From positions 18,528 to 82,527 of the forward strand of contig JAJFKV010000072.1 of the NCBI GenBank assembly GCA_021773055.1: a stretch of DNA of 64,000 nucleotides, in the 5' to 3' direction. The position numbers and the translations under genes were made by a program. The stretch comes from Woeseiaceae bacterium (GTDB taxonomy: Bacteria; Pseudomonadota; Gammaproteobacteria; Steroidobacterales; Woeseiaceae). Shown piece after piece: positions 8,786-17,122 of the stretch (the stretch's first letter is position 1; the number at the start of each line of letters is the position of its first letter). Below the pieces are notes generated by a model. It worked only from the letters and a program-made list of their open reading frames with translations. It had not been told where the DNA came from and did no database searches.

Positions 8786-9276
8786 CAGCGTGCCCTCCCG
8801 AGTGGTGTCGAAAGGCGCATTTTTACGGCGGCCAGCAGCGCGTTGATATCAACATCGCTGAAGTCCCCGTTGGGATCCCGGTAGGGCAATTGCAACAAGC
8901 TCTTGCCGCCCTCGGTATGAAAATACGGTACCGGCAAACCCCGATCCAGCCACGCAAGCCAGGACTCGCCGGTAAGCCCGGCGACCTCATGCCGGGGCGC
9001 GTAAGCAAGCATGCCCCGGCGCAACAGCTCGGACACCTGCTGTCCAAGTAACACAGGATTTCGCCTGGCAAGATATTCAGATTCGACCGTCTTGAGCTCT
9101 CGAATCGCATAGCGACGCGCCGCGTTGAATCGCCATTTTCGCCATGCGCGAAATAACATCCAGCCAAGCCCCGTCAGCGCCAGCGCGATGATTAGCCACC
9201 AGCCGTACGCCAGCGGCCACCAGCCAATCGTTTCAGGCAGGTGTAAATCACGCAACGCAAGCTGGGTTGGATCCAT
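8785..9276 (-). CDS. DUF4381 family membrane protein of the Bat operon
   Basis: 163 residues. A hydrophobic segment (PLAYGWWLIIALALTGLGWML, about 21-41) follows a short N terminus, then a basic helical region and the soluble motif GLTGESWLAWLDRGL. This is the usual DUF4381 profile, a protein found between DUF58 and BatA genes in proteobacterial Bat operons. Function is unknown. It overlaps both neighbours by one base (TGATG junctions). Confidence 0.85.
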   Translation of the reverse strand: MDPTQLALRDLHLPETIGWWPLAYGWWLIIALALTGLGWMLFRAWRKWRFNAARRYAIRELKTVESEYLARRNPVLLGQQVSELLRRGMLAYAPRHEVAGLTGESWLAWLDRGLPVPYFHTEGGKSLLQLPYRDPNGDFSDVDINALLAAVKMRLSTPLGRAR

Positions 9277-10214
9277 CAGTGACTCCGGCGTCCTAGTGCG
9301 GCCTGCAGTGTCGAGACCGGATCATCGTCCGTGGCCATCGGCATCAAATGCACACCGTAACGATGACAAAACTTCTCCAGTTCCTGCGAGCGTTCTGCAA
9401 ATTCGTGCTCATAGTCACGTCGTGCGGCAGTGGCATAGGTATCGATCGAGAGCTCATCTTCGGGCGATACGATTCGATAACGTCCCGGCGGCGGCAATTT
9501 TTTCTCCAGCGGATCGTTCATAAAGACCGCCAAAACTTCATTATGGTGAGCGACGCTGGAAAGATACGACTGCGCAGCCCGGTTGAACCCAATAAAGTCA
9601 CTGATCACCACGATCAGGCTGCCGGGCCGCGCAACCCGCCGCAACGCCGACATCGCTTGCACAAAGGGGTCAGACCCCTTTTGTGGGCCGCGATTGCTCC
9701 AGTCGGGATGCTCTGCGAGTTGATGCACGAAGCGCAACGCTGCACGTCGTCCAAGTCGCGGTTTTAATTCGCGATGTGTTGTGTCGCCGAAGATCAGACC
9801 GCCAAGGCGATCGCCGCGATGGTGCGCTGCCCACGATATCAGGGCCGCCGCACGACTCGCGTTCACGGACTTGAAACAGCCGCGCGTCGCGAAATGCATA
9901 TTGGAGCGCAAGTCTGCGACGACCAGCACCGGTCGTTCGCGTTCTTCCCGGAATAATTTTGTATATGCCGTCGTACTGCGCGCGGTGACGCGCCAATCAA
10001 TGCTGCGTGGATCGTCGCCCGGCTGATAAGGGCGCGATTCGTCAAACTCCATGCCGCGGCCGCGAAAATGTGAAACGTAAGCGCCCGTCTGCAACGACTT
10101 AACTCGCAATACATTGAGGGCGATCGCCCGCGCGGGGCCATTCAGACGAATTAACCCAGCCTGGCTAACACTGATGGGCGATGCGTCTTCGTGCATGTGC
10201 TCCAAACGAGCCAC
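9276..10214 (-). CDS. DUF58 domain protein of the MoxR/Bat operon
   Basis: A 312-residue soluble protein with the DUF58 core RGRGMEFDESRPYQPGDDPR, IDWRVTARS, TKLFREERERPVLVVADL and a VWA-like half ending IVVISDF. DUF58 proteins are the standard partner of MoxR ATPases. The start is a GTG sharing one base with the moxR TAG stop; a second in-frame ATG six codons downstream (MHEDASP) is possible. The gene contains a perfect 19-bp palindrome (9663-9681) encoding QKGSDPF in a poorly conserved linker. Confidence 0.9.
   Translation of the reverse strand: MARLEHMHEDASPISVSQAGLIRLNGPARAIALNVLRVKSLQTGAYVSHFRGRGMEFDESRPYQPGDDPRSIDWRVTARSTTAYTKLFREERERPVLVVADLRSNMHFATRGCFKSVNASRAAALISWAAHHRGDRLGGLIFGDTTHRELKPRLGRRAALRFVHQLAEHPDWSNRGPQKGSDPFVQAMSALRRVARPGSLIVVISDFIGFNRAAQSYLSSVAHHNEVLAVFMNDPLEKKLPPPGRYRIVSPEDELSIDTYATAARRDYEHEFAERSQELEKFCHRYGVHLMPMATDDDPVSTLQAALGRRSH
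9663..9681. repeat. 19-bp perfect palindromic repeat inside the DUF58 gene
   Basis: AAAGGGGTC-A-GACCCCTTT reads the same on both strands around the central base. A second copy with one change lies in hutI at 28220-28238. It is in frame and gives KGSDPF in the minus-strand protein. It may be a REP-like or other dispersed palindrome tolerated within coding sequence. Confidence 0.6.
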
Positions 10215-11182
10215 TACGGCACTCCAACGCCATCCAGAACGCCTGCGATGACGGAGTTTGAATCCACGCCATCCGCTTCGGCCTCAAAACTTAAGACCAG
10301 CCTGTGACGCAAAACGTCCGGAGCCACTGCCTGAATGTCTTCGGGCCCCACAAAATCGCGGCCTGAAAGCCATGCGTGCGCGCGTGCCGCTCGATCGATA
10401 CCCATACTGGCACGCGGACTGGCGCCGTAGAGAACCTGCCCTTCAAGGTCAGCATTCACGGCGCCCGGATTACGCGTTGCAACTACCACGTTGACGATGT
10501 ATTCCTCAAGCTCCGGCGCCAGATGCAAGTTCAGAATATCCTGCCGAGCTTCCATGATCGACGCCATCGCCAGCAATTCCGGCGGCTGGAACATGTCGCG
10601 CTCCGCCTGCCTGGCTTCGTCCCGGTTCAAGACCAGGATGCGGCGCTCGTCCTCGATCGTCGGGTAGCCGACTTCGACATGAAGCAGGAAGCGATCGAGC
10701 TGTGCTTCCGGCAACGGATAAGTACCCTCCTGCTCGATGGGATTTTGCGTTGCCATAACCATGAACAGATCGTCAAGTGGGTAACTCTTGTTACCTACGG
10801 AGATTTGTCGCTCTTCCATCGCCTCAAGCAATGCCGACTGCACTTTGGCCGGAGCGCGGTTGATCTCGTCAGCAAGAATCAGGTTGTGAAACAGTGGGCC
10901 CTTGCGAAACTCGAAGGTACCTTCCTGCGGTCTATAGATATCGGTGCCGGTCAAATCCGCTGGCAGCAGGTCGGGTGTGAACTGCAGGCGATGGAAGTCG
11001 CCCTCAATGCTTTCCGCGAGCACTTTAATGGCGCGCGTCTTGGCAAGACCCGGTGCGCCCTCAACAAGAAGGTGTCCGTCACACAGGAGGGCGATCAACA
11101 TGCGATTGATCAGGTGCGCCTGACCAATGATCAGCCCACTCGCGTGAGTTTCAAGTTTTTGGAATTGTTCTCTGACGCTCAT
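10214..11182 (-). CDS. moxR: MoxR-family AAA+ ATPase
   Basis: 322 residues. Walker A is GAPGLAKT (42-49), Walker B is LILADEINRAPAKVQ, and sensor 1 is VMATQNPIEQEGTYPLPEAQLDRF in segments, all standard for MoxR (AAA_3). MoxR ATPases act as chaperones maturing metalloenzymes or envelope complexes with VWA partners. It is the first gene of the minus-strand operon, with a clear ribosome-binding site (CGGAG six bases before ATG). The promoter must lie in the short region up to about 11250, which overlaps the 5' part of the divergent ORF. Confidence 0.94.
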   Translation of the reverse strand: MSVREQFQKLETHASGLIIGQAHLINRMLIALLCDGHLLVEGAPGLAKTRAIKVLAESIEGDFHRLQFTPDLLPADLTGTDIYRPQEGTFEFRKGPLFHNLILADEINRAPAKVQSALLEAMEERQISVGNKSYPLDDLFMVMATQNPIEQEGTYPLPEAQLDRFLLHVEVGYPTIEDERRILVLNRDEARQAERDMFQPPELLAMASIMEARQDILNLHLAPELEEYIVNVVVATRNPGAVNADLEGQVLYGASPRASMGIDRAARAHAWLSGRDFVGPEDIQAVAPDVLRHRLVLSFEAEADGVDSNSVIAGVLDGVGVP

Positions 11183-11197
11183 TGATTACTCCGAAGG

Positions 11198-11905
11198 ATG
11201 CAGCGGCGTGCCATTCTAGTGAGGATGCGTGGGAAGACCAACCAGTCGCATCATTTTTTCTCAATTTTTCTGACTCAGTTAAGTAGTATTGGCCTCAATT
11301 CCGACCACAGATCAGCGATTCCATTGCATCAGTCTGAAAAAAAGCCTGTTTCCGCGCAAAAACTGCCCTTGCTGGGCCTACTCCTGTTCAGCACGTTGGG
11401 TGCCAGTGAGCCGGCTGCGGTGGAGCAGCCCGCCCCGCCGACGGCGCATGCTGGTTCCGGCTGCGGCGAAAACGGCACCCTGCTTACAGCAACGTTCGGT
11501 AGCGTAGAGACCGCCGTTAGCTGGTCAGGTTCACAAATGATTTGCGAAAGCATGCCGCGCCCGAACGGTGAAGGCGTCCGGCTGCGATTCGCGGGCGACA
11601 TTGCCGGCGAGAAACTGGCGATAATTATTGCCATTCCCGGTATGCAGGCTGGTGAAGCGGCGGACGAACTGCCCAGCAATGTCACAGCGACTGTCGAAGG
11701 CAGTGGCCGGTTTTTCAGTACACCTGACCTCGACTCCTGCTGGACAGACGTCGCAAGGCAAACCGCTCTGCCGGGCGCGCAAGACTCCTATGAGGTCTCC
11801 GGGACGCTCTATTGCATAACGCCATTGGGCGAAGTCAACGGCGACGCGGCAGTATCCATCCCTGAGCTATCATTCATCACTATTGTAGGTTGGAAATCAA
11901 AATGA
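11198..11905 (+). CDS. hypothetical exported protein
   Basis: No family recognised. The first 53 residues of the open frame (basic, with His and Gln) are doubtful. A signal-like hydrophobic stretch (LPLLGLLLFSTLGA) starts near residue 56, so the true start is probably a non-ATG codon such as the TTG encoding L43 (PLHQSEKK). The mature part has cysteines near positions 89, 115, 181 and 208, suggesting two disulfides in a beta-rich secreted domain. Its stop overlaps the start of the DUF192 gene as ATGA, so the two are translationally coupled and probably share a compartment. Confidence 0.6.
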   Translation: MQRRAILVRMRGKTNQSHHFFSIFLTQLSSIGLNSDHRSAIPLHQSEKKPVSAQKLPLLGLLLFSTLGASEPAAVEQPAPPTAHAGSGCGENGTLLTATFGSVETAVSWSGSQMICESMPRPNGEGVRLRFAGDIAGEKLAIIIAIPGMQAGEAADELPSNVTATVEGSGRFFSTPDLDSCWTDVARQTALPGAQDSYEVSGTLYCITPLGEVNGDAAVSIPELSFITIVGWKSK

Positions 11906-12399
11906 CACGTACCCTGCCTATTGTCCTTGTCGCCAGCGCAGTGATCACGAGCTTCGCAGCCTGTGGCGCAACCACCGAGACAGCCGCCGCCGGAGTCGCG
12001 TCGCTGGATGGAGATTTTGAGCGTGGCACGTTGCTGATTGAGTCGGACGATGGCTCTCGCCACGATCTCAATATCTACCTCGCAATCGATGGTGGTCAAC
12101 AACGGCGCGGCCTGATGTTCGTGCGCGAGATGCCAAAGGACACGGGCATGTTATTCGTCTATGAAGAAAGCGACATGCGCTCCATGTGGATGAAAAATAC
12201 CTACATCTCGCTGGACATCGTTTTCGCCCGGGCGGACGGCAGCGTTTCCTCAGTTATTCACAATGCGCAACCCTTGTCACTGACCCATCAAGCGTCGATC
12301 GAGGCGGTGACCTACGTACTGGAATTGAACGCGGGGACAGCGAGACGACTGGGTATTGGTCAAAAGAGCCGCATCAGCTGGCAGCCTGTAAATGACTAA
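11902..12399 (+). CDS. DUF192 family lipoprotein
   Basis: The start is the ATG overlapping the upstream TGA. A lipoprotein signal peptide with lipobox SFAAC (Cys at about 21) is followed by the DUF192 domain: RRGLMFVREMPKDTGMLFVY, MRSMWMKNTYISLDIVF and AVTYVLELNAGTARRLGI. DUF192 proteins are small beta-barrel proteins of unknown function, often exported. Length of about 165 residues with signal is normal. The MWMKNTxIxLDxxF core is fully kept. It ends 9 bp from the convergent aminotransferase gene. Confidence 0.88.
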   Translation: MTRTLPIVLVASAVITSFAACGATTETAAAGVASLDGDFERGTLLIESDDGSRHDLNIYLAIDGGQQRRGLMFVREMPKDTGMLFVYEESDMRSMWMKNTYISLDIVFARADGSVSSVIHNAQPLSLTHQASIEAVTYVLELNAGTARRLGIGQKSRISWQPVND

Positions 12400-12408
12400 C
12401 GGTGCTGC

Positions 12409-13599
12409 TTATTCGTTTCGAAGTGTGGCGACGATCGAATCAGCAAGGTAGTTGACGTTGTCCGGCGTAATTCCGGCGACGTTGATGCGACTGGAATTCA
12501 CCATATAGACGCCGAAGTCTTTCTTTAGCCGCGCGATCTGCTCTACCGTAACGCCCAGGAAGCAAAACATGCCGGTGGCGCGCGCCAGATGAGAGAAATT
12601 ATGCTCTGGCGCCTTTTCTGCCAAAGCCTCGGCAAGCAGGACCCGCATGTCGATGAGTCGCTCACGCATTTGTGCGAGCTCAGTCACCCAGGCGCCGCGC
12701 AAGCCTTCGTCATGCAGTATGAGGCTAACGACCGCGGCACCGTGGTCGGGCGGTACAGAGTAAATCGAGCGCACGAGGTTGTTGACCTGGCTGCTAACGA
12801 TGTCACGGGCAGCGGTATCGGCAGCGAGCAGGGACAAGGTTCCAACCCGGTCGCGATAGAGACCGAAATTCTTGGAGCAGGAAGTCGCGACCATCATTTC
12901 CGGGACACGCTCGGCCATGAGACGAACGGCATATGCGTCGCTATCGAGATTCTCTACGAATCCCTGGTAGGCCATATCGATAAACGGCACAAGCTCGCGC
13001 TCTACCACAACGTCGGCGACTGCCTGCCAGTCATCCACCGAAAGGTCCAGACCCGAGGGGTTGTGGCAACAGGCATGCAGGAGAACGATGTCCCCGGCAG
13101 GGGCCATGCGCAAAGCAGCCAGCATCTCGTCAATCTTGATCACGTGGTTTTCGGTGTCGTAATAGGGATAGGGTTTCAGAGTCACACCCGCGCCACCCAA
13201 CAGCGGCACGTGGTTGGCCCAGGTCGGCTCACTGACCCAGACTGATGCGTCGGGCGAAGCTCGGAGGATCATTCCTGCCGCCACACGCAATGAACCAGAA
13301 CCACCTGGCGTCTGAATCGTCGCCAGTCGATCTGTAGGTCCAGCATCGCCGAAAACCAGTGCTTGCATCGCCGAATTGAAATCCGCGGCGCCAGCCGTAC
13401 CGATGTAGGACTTGCTCATCTGCTGGTCGACCAGCATTTGCTCGGCCCGCTTCACGACGTCGAGTACTGGTGTATCGCCTTGTGCCGTTCGATATACACC
13501 GACGCCCAGATCGATCTTATTGTCTCGCGGGTCGTTCCTGTATTCGGCAATCAGGCCAAGAATGGCATCTGCCTGAGCCGCCTGCAGTGATTCAAACAA
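12409..13599 (-). CDS. aspartate/aromatic amino acid aminotransferase
   Basis: A class I fold-type PLP aminotransferase of the AspC/TyrB branch. It has KIDLGVGVYRTAQG near the N terminus, HACCHNPSG, the PLP lysine in SCSKNFGLYRDRVG and SSRINVAGI with the arginine that binds the substrate alpha-carboxylate. It transfers amino groups between aspartate or aromatic amino acids and 2-oxoglutarate in the cytosol. I choose the TTG at 13599 because GGGGCGGAG lies just upstream and the resulting 396 residues match the family. The open frame to 13656 would overlap the terminator hairpin. AspC and TyrB specificity cannot be separated by eye. Confidence 0.92.
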   Translation of the reverse strand: MFESLQAAQADAILGLIAEYRNDPRDNKIDLGVGVYRTAQGDTPVLDVVKRAEQMLVDQQMSKSYIGTAGAADFNSAMQALVFGDAGPTDRLATIQTPGGSGSLRVAAGMILRASPDASVWVSEPTWANHVPLLGGAGVTLKPYPYYDTENHVIKIDEMLAALRMAPAGDIVLLHACCHNPSGLDLSVDDWQAVADVVVERELVPFIDMAYQGFVENLDSDAYAVRLMAERVPEMMVATSCSKNFGLYRDRVGTLSLLAADTAARDIVSSQVNNLVRSIYSVPPDHGAAVVSLILHDEGLRGAWVTELAQMRERLIDMRVLLAEALAEKAPEHNFSHLARATGMFCFLGVTVEQIARLKKDFGVYMVNSSRINVAGITPDNVNYLADSIVATLRNE

Positions 13600-13650
13600 G
13601 GTTTTTCTCCGCCCCTTAAAGAGTTTGTGGTGCCTGCTTCCGCGCATTGT

Positions 13651-13690
13651 ACACACAAAAACGCCGGCTCAATGGCCGGCGTTTTCGGTT
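13651..13690 (-). terminator. Rho-independent terminator after the HiPIP gene
   Basis: Arms ACGCCGGC (13661-13668) and GCCGGCGT (13675-13682) are extended by A/T pairs and followed on the minus strand by a T-rich run. It lies between the HiPIP stop (13709) and the aminotransferase start (13599), separating the two genes. Confidence 0.8.
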
Positions 13691-13708
13691 GCGATTGTTA
13701 CTATTAAA

Positions 13709-14032
13709 TCAGGCTTTTGGTGCCCAGACGGAACACCAGCCAGCAGCCGCTACAGCCTTGCCCGGGAAGATCTGGCAAGGTCGCCATGCATCGCCATCAG
13801 CACCCTGGACCAACGCGCAGTTGGCGCAACTTTGGTCTGCCGCAGGATTCCCGCGCGACGCCGCGTCGACGGTTGAAGCATCTTCGGTGTATTTCATGGC
13901 CTGTGCCATAGGATCGTCCGCCGCGAAGTGTGGCAAGTCTGCGGCACGTGCCTCTCGGCCGGTTTGTACGAGGTAACCGGCAGCCGCTACGGCTGACAAT
14001 TGAATGAATTTACGACGTGGGATTGTGCTCAA
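13709..14032 (-). CDS. high-potential iron-sulfur protein (HiPIP), Tat-exported
   Basis: A twin-arginine signal (IPRRKFIQLSAVAAAGYLV) precedes a short mature domain with the four cluster cysteines in HiPIP order: C-A-N-C, then C in WRPCQIFPGK, then C in GWCSVWAPKA. HiPIPs carry one [4Fe-4S] cluster at high potential and shuttle electrons in the periplasm, usually from the bc1 complex to an oxidase or reaction centre. The start is most likely the TTG at 14032, which has AAGGAG seven bases upstream; the upstream open frame to 14074 has no such site. A terminator follows. Confidence 0.92.
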   Translation of the reverse strand: MSTIPRRKFIQLSAVAAAGYLVQTGREARAADLPHFAADDPMAQAMKYTEDASTVDAASRGNPAADQSCANCALVQGADGDAWRPCQIFPGKAVAAAGWCSVWAPKA

Positions 14033-14171
14033 AGGAATCTCCTTAAAATTCTTGTCAAGACGTCCCGGGTCCAATCCCGGCGACAGATAGTTTAATGCAT
14101 ATCGGCGCGCATTCTAACCAAGTTTTCTGAACGCCAGCACAACATGATCTGCGGCGGAATTGAAGAGTTTT

Positions 14172-14186
14172 TGAGAACGATTCTTA
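14172..14186. promoter_or_regulatory. possible Fur-type operator upstream of fdhD
   Basis: TGAGAAC-G-ATTCTTA is an imperfect 7-1-7 repeat resembling the Fur core. It lies about 65 bp before the fdhD ATG and upstream of a TATACT hexamer (14215-14220) that could be the -10. Pattern match only. Confidence 0.3.
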
Positions 14187-14250
14187 TTGCGGCCTGTAGG
14201 CCCCGCCACTGGGATATACTGCGTGGCCCAGATACCGATTCAAAGCCCCG

Positions 14251-15108
14251 ATGACCACCAGCAGCCTCGCGATAACTGTTAGCAAAGTCAGTGCTGATTC
14301 CGCAAAATTGCTCGACCGCGATCTTGTTGAAGATCGAGTCGCGGTGGAGGAACCTTTGGAAATTCGCGTGGGCTACGCTACACCTGAAGGCCGCACGGCC
14401 ACCAGTATCTCCGTTACGATGCGTACGCCGGGTGATGATGCCGAGCTCGCACTCGGTTTTCTGTTTTCGGAATCCATTATTCAAGGCGCTGGTGACGTGT
14501 TGAACGTTGAGCACTCCGGTCCGGCAGCACCTGATACCGGCAGTCACAATATTATTCGTGTCGATCTTGCCACTCACGTAGAGGTCGATTTCGATCGTTT
14601 GCACAGGAATTTCTATACGACGTCGAGCTGCGGCGTCTGTGGCAAGTCTTCTCTGGACGCGCTGCGCGTTATCGGCGCCGAGCCGATCGAAGGTGACAAG
14701 GCCCGATTCGCCAAGGATGTCCTGATCGTGATGCCGGGCGCGCTGCGTGATCGGCAACGTGCATTTGAACAGACCGGCGGCCTGCATGCTGCGGCCGCGT
14801 TCAATTCACAAGGTGAAATCCTGGTGGTGCACGAAGACGTTGGCCGTCACAATGCCCTCGACAAGGTAATCGGTAGCCTGTTAACACAAGGTCTGCTGCC
14901 GGCCAGTAATCTCGGCCTGCTGGTCTCCGGACGGGCCAGTTTTGAGTTGATGCAGAAGACACTGATTGCCGGTATTCCACTATTGGCAGCGGTCAGCGCA
15001 CCGTCCAGTCTTGCGGTACAACTGGCGAACGAATTCAACGTTTCGCTGGTTGGTTTTCTACGTGACGATACTTTTAATATTTATTCCGCCGGGGAACGCA
15101 TTACCTGA
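14251..15108 (+). CDS. fdhD: formate dehydrogenase accessory sulfurtransferase FdhD
   Basis: 285 residues. The FdhD hallmark TTSSCGVCGKSSLDAL carries the catalytic Cys-x-x-Cys pair that passes sulfur from IscS to the bis-MGD molybdenum or tungsten cofactor. Further family motifs are LALGFLFSESII, VHEDVGRHNALDKVIG and LVSGRASFELMQK. It leads the fds operon, its stop touching the fdsG start, which fits its role in maturing FdsA. The ribosome-binding site before the ATG is weak. Confidence 0.95.
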   Translation: MTTSSLAITVSKVSADSAKLLDRDLVEDRVAVEEPLEIRVGYATPEGRTATSISVTMRTPGDDAELALGFLFSESIIQGAGDVLNVEHSGPAAPDTGSHNIIRVDLATHVEVDFDRLHRNFYTTSSCGVCGKSSLDALRVIGAEPIEGDKARFAKDVLIVMPGALRDRQRAFEQTGGLHAAAAFNSQGEILVVHEDVGRHNALDKVIGSLLTQGLLPASNLGLLVSGRASFELMQKTLIAGIPLLAAVSAPSSLAVQLANEFNVSLVGFLRDDTFNIYSAGERIT

Positions 15109-15572
15109 TGGCTAGAATTGACGAGCAGACGACGCGCGACATCGCCGCGCAATTCGATCACAAAGCGGAAATGCTGGTGCAGATCCTACAAGCCATTGTT
15201 TCGCGTTATGGCTGGGTGCCGGCGGAGACCATTCGTCAGCTTGCAGAAGAGCTGAATCTGTCGCGCGCGGACGTACACGGTGTCGTCGAGTACTACCACG
15301 ACTTCCGAACCATTGAGCCGGGCAAACACATCGTCAAGATTTGCCAGGCCGAAGCCTGCCAGGCGATGGGCAGCCGCGAACTGACTGAACACGCCAAGAA
15401 GGCGCTGACCATCGAGCTGCACGACACCAACGACGACGTCACGCTTGAACCCGTGTACTGCCTTGGCAACTGTGCCTGTTCGCCAGCAGTAATGATCGAT
15501 GGCAAAACCCATGGCCGCGTCGATGAGTCTCGATTCGACGCCCTCCTCGACACCATGCGGGGAAACGACTAG
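15108..15572 (+). CDS. fdsG: NAD-dependent formate dehydrogenase gamma subunit (NuoE-like)
   Basis: 154 residues, a NuoE/HoxE-like thioredoxin-fold [2Fe-2S] subunit. An N-terminal helical bundle (YGWVPAETIRQLAEELNLS, VVEYYHDFRTIEPG) precedes the cluster ligands in QAEACQAMG and in CLGNCACSPAVM. It passes electrons within the soluble formate dehydrogenase to the FMN subunit. It overlaps fdhD and fdsB by one base each. Its place between FdhD and FdsB identifies it as FdsG rather than a complex I subunit. Confidence 0.93.
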   Translation: MARIDEQTTRDIAAQFDHKAEMLVQILQAIVSRYGWVPAETIRQLAEELNLSRADVHGVVEYYHDFRTIEPGKHIVKICQAEACQAMGSRELTEHAKKALTIELHDTNDDVTLEPVYCLGNCACSPAVMIDGKTHGRVDESRFDALLDTMRGND

Positions 15573-17119
15573 TGGCCAGAACGAAGATTTATGTACCACG
15601 AGAGACCGCCGCGGTCTCAGTCGGTGCCGATGAGGTTGCGTTGGCAATCGCTCAGGCCGCGAAGAAAAGATCTGCCAATATCGAACTCATTCGAAATGGT
15701 TCCTGGGGCGCATCCTGGCTGGAGCCATTGGTCGAAGTTGAGGTGGACGGCACGCGCATCGCTTACGGCAATGTCACTGTCGAGGATGTCGCCGGCATGT
15801 TCGACTCCGACCTGGTCGAAGGCGGCGAACATGAACGTCGTCTCGGACCCATCAACGAAATCCCCTACCTGATTAACCAGGATCGCTGGACATTCTGGCG
15901 CTGCGGTCTCGTCAATCCGTTGTCGATAGAGGATTTTGAATTACACCAGGGCTTCAATGCGCTTGAAAAAGCGTTTGCAGAAGGTGCGGAAGCTGTTCTG
16001 CAAGCCGTTGCAGACTCCGGTTTACGTGGCAGGGGTGGTGCCGGCTTTCCGACGGGCATTAAATGGCGCACTGTCGCAGATGCACCGGGCGAGCAAAAGT
16101 ACATAGCGTGTAACGCGGATGAAGGTGACAGCGGCACATTCTCGGATCGCATCCTCATGGAAGGCGACCCTCTCGGACTGATCGAGAGTATGGCGATCGC
16201 CGGCTTCGCCGTCGGTGCCAGCAAAGGCTATATCTACCTGCGCTCGGAATATCCGCTCACACATTCAATCCTGTCCCGGGCGATAGAGACAGCCCGCGAC
16301 GCAGGATGGCTTGGCGATAACATCAAGGACAGCGGCTTCGATTTCGATATCGAATTGCACCTGGGCGCCGGCTCCTACGTCTGCGGCGAAGAAACCGCGA
16401 TGCTGGAAAGCCTGGAAGGCAAGAAAGGCCTGGTGAGGTACAAACCCCCTCTGCCCGCATTGGAAGGGCTTTTCGGCAAGCCGACCGTCGTCAACAACGT
16501 CGTCACGCTGGCCTCGGTGGCCAATATCGTCAACCTTGGCGGCGAGCGCTATGCCGGCATGGGCGTAAATCGTTCCAAAGGAACGCTCGCGTTTCAGCTG
16601 GCGGGCAATATCAAACGCGGCGGCCTCGTCGAGAAAGCATTCGGTGTCACATTGCGTGAGCTGATTGAGGATTGGGGTGGCGGCACCGCCAGCGGTCGAC
16701 CTGTCAAGGCCGTGCAGGTTGGTGGTCCTCTTGGCGCTTATATTCCCGCAGATCAACTCGACACAGCACTGGACTACGAAGCATTCATCGAAATCGGCGC
16801 GATGGTCGGACACGGTGGCATTGTCGTATTTGATGACTCTGCGAATATGGCCCAGTTGGCACGATTCGCCATGGAATTCTGCGCAATTGAGTCCTGCGGC
16901 AAGTGCACTCCCTGCCGAATCGGCTCAACCCGGGGCGTTGAGGTCATCGACAAAATGATCGGCGGCGATAATAAAAACGAGAATTACGCCCTGCTGGTCG
17001 ATTTATGCGACACGATGGAAGACGCTTCCCTTTGTGCCATGGGCGGAATGACCCCCTACCCGGTTAGAAGTGTTCTAAAATACTTCGCAGAAGACTTTGC
17101 GTCTTCAGCAGAGAAATAG
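15572..17119 (+). CDS. fdsB: NAD-dependent formate dehydrogenase beta subunit (NuoF-like)
   Basis: 515 residues starting at a GTG that shares its base with the fdsG TAG stop. The N-terminal 120 residues form a thioredoxin-like extension as in FdsB and HoxF. The NuoF core follows: GRGGAGFPTGIKW (NADH/FMN site), YIACNADEGDSGTF, GSYVCGEETAMLESLEG and the [4Fe-4S] motif SCGKCTPCRIGSTRG. This is the diaphorase subunit that reduces NAD+ with electrons from formate. It lies 3 bp before fdsA. Confidence 0.95.
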   Translation: MARTKIYVPRETAAVSVGADEVALAIAQAAKKRSANIELIRNGSWGASWLEPLVEVEVDGTRIAYGNVTVEDVAGMFDSDLVEGGEHERRLGPINEIPYLINQDRWTFWRCGLVNPLSIEDFELHQGFNALEKAFAEGAEAVLQAVADSGLRGRGGAGFPTGIKWRTVADAPGEQKYIACNADEGDSGTFSDRILMEGDPLGLIESMAIAGFAVGASKGYIYLRSEYPLTHSILSRAIETARDAGWLGDNIKDSGFDFDIELHLGAGSYVCGEETAMLESLEGKKGLVRYKPPLPALEGLFGKPTVVNNVVTLASVANIVNLGGERYAGMGVNRSKGTLAFQLAGNIKRGGLVEKAFGVTLRELIEDWGGGTASGRPVKAVQVGGPLGAYIPADQLDTALDYEAFIEIGAMVGHGGIVVFDDSANMAQLARFAMEFCAIESCGKCTPCRIGSTRGVEVIDKMIGGDNKNENYALLVDLCDTMEDASLCAMGGMTPYPVRSVLKYFAEDFASSAEK

Positions 17120-17122
17120 CTT

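Noticed and set aside
10376..11185. Long plus-strand open frame (269 codons) opposite moxR
   Set aside because: It mirrors a highly conserved ATPase gene; its protein lacks any family pattern and is rich in Arg, His and Gln, as antisense frames of GC-rich genes usually are.
14189..14206. GCGGCCT/AGGCC inverted repeat as a terminator
   Set aside because: No T-run follows on either strand, and it lies just before a likely -10 box, so a terminator is unlikely.
14092..14787. Minus-strand open frame (231 codons) opposite fdhD
   Set aside because: Covers the promoter and conserved FdhD core on the other strand, so it is taken as a shadow.
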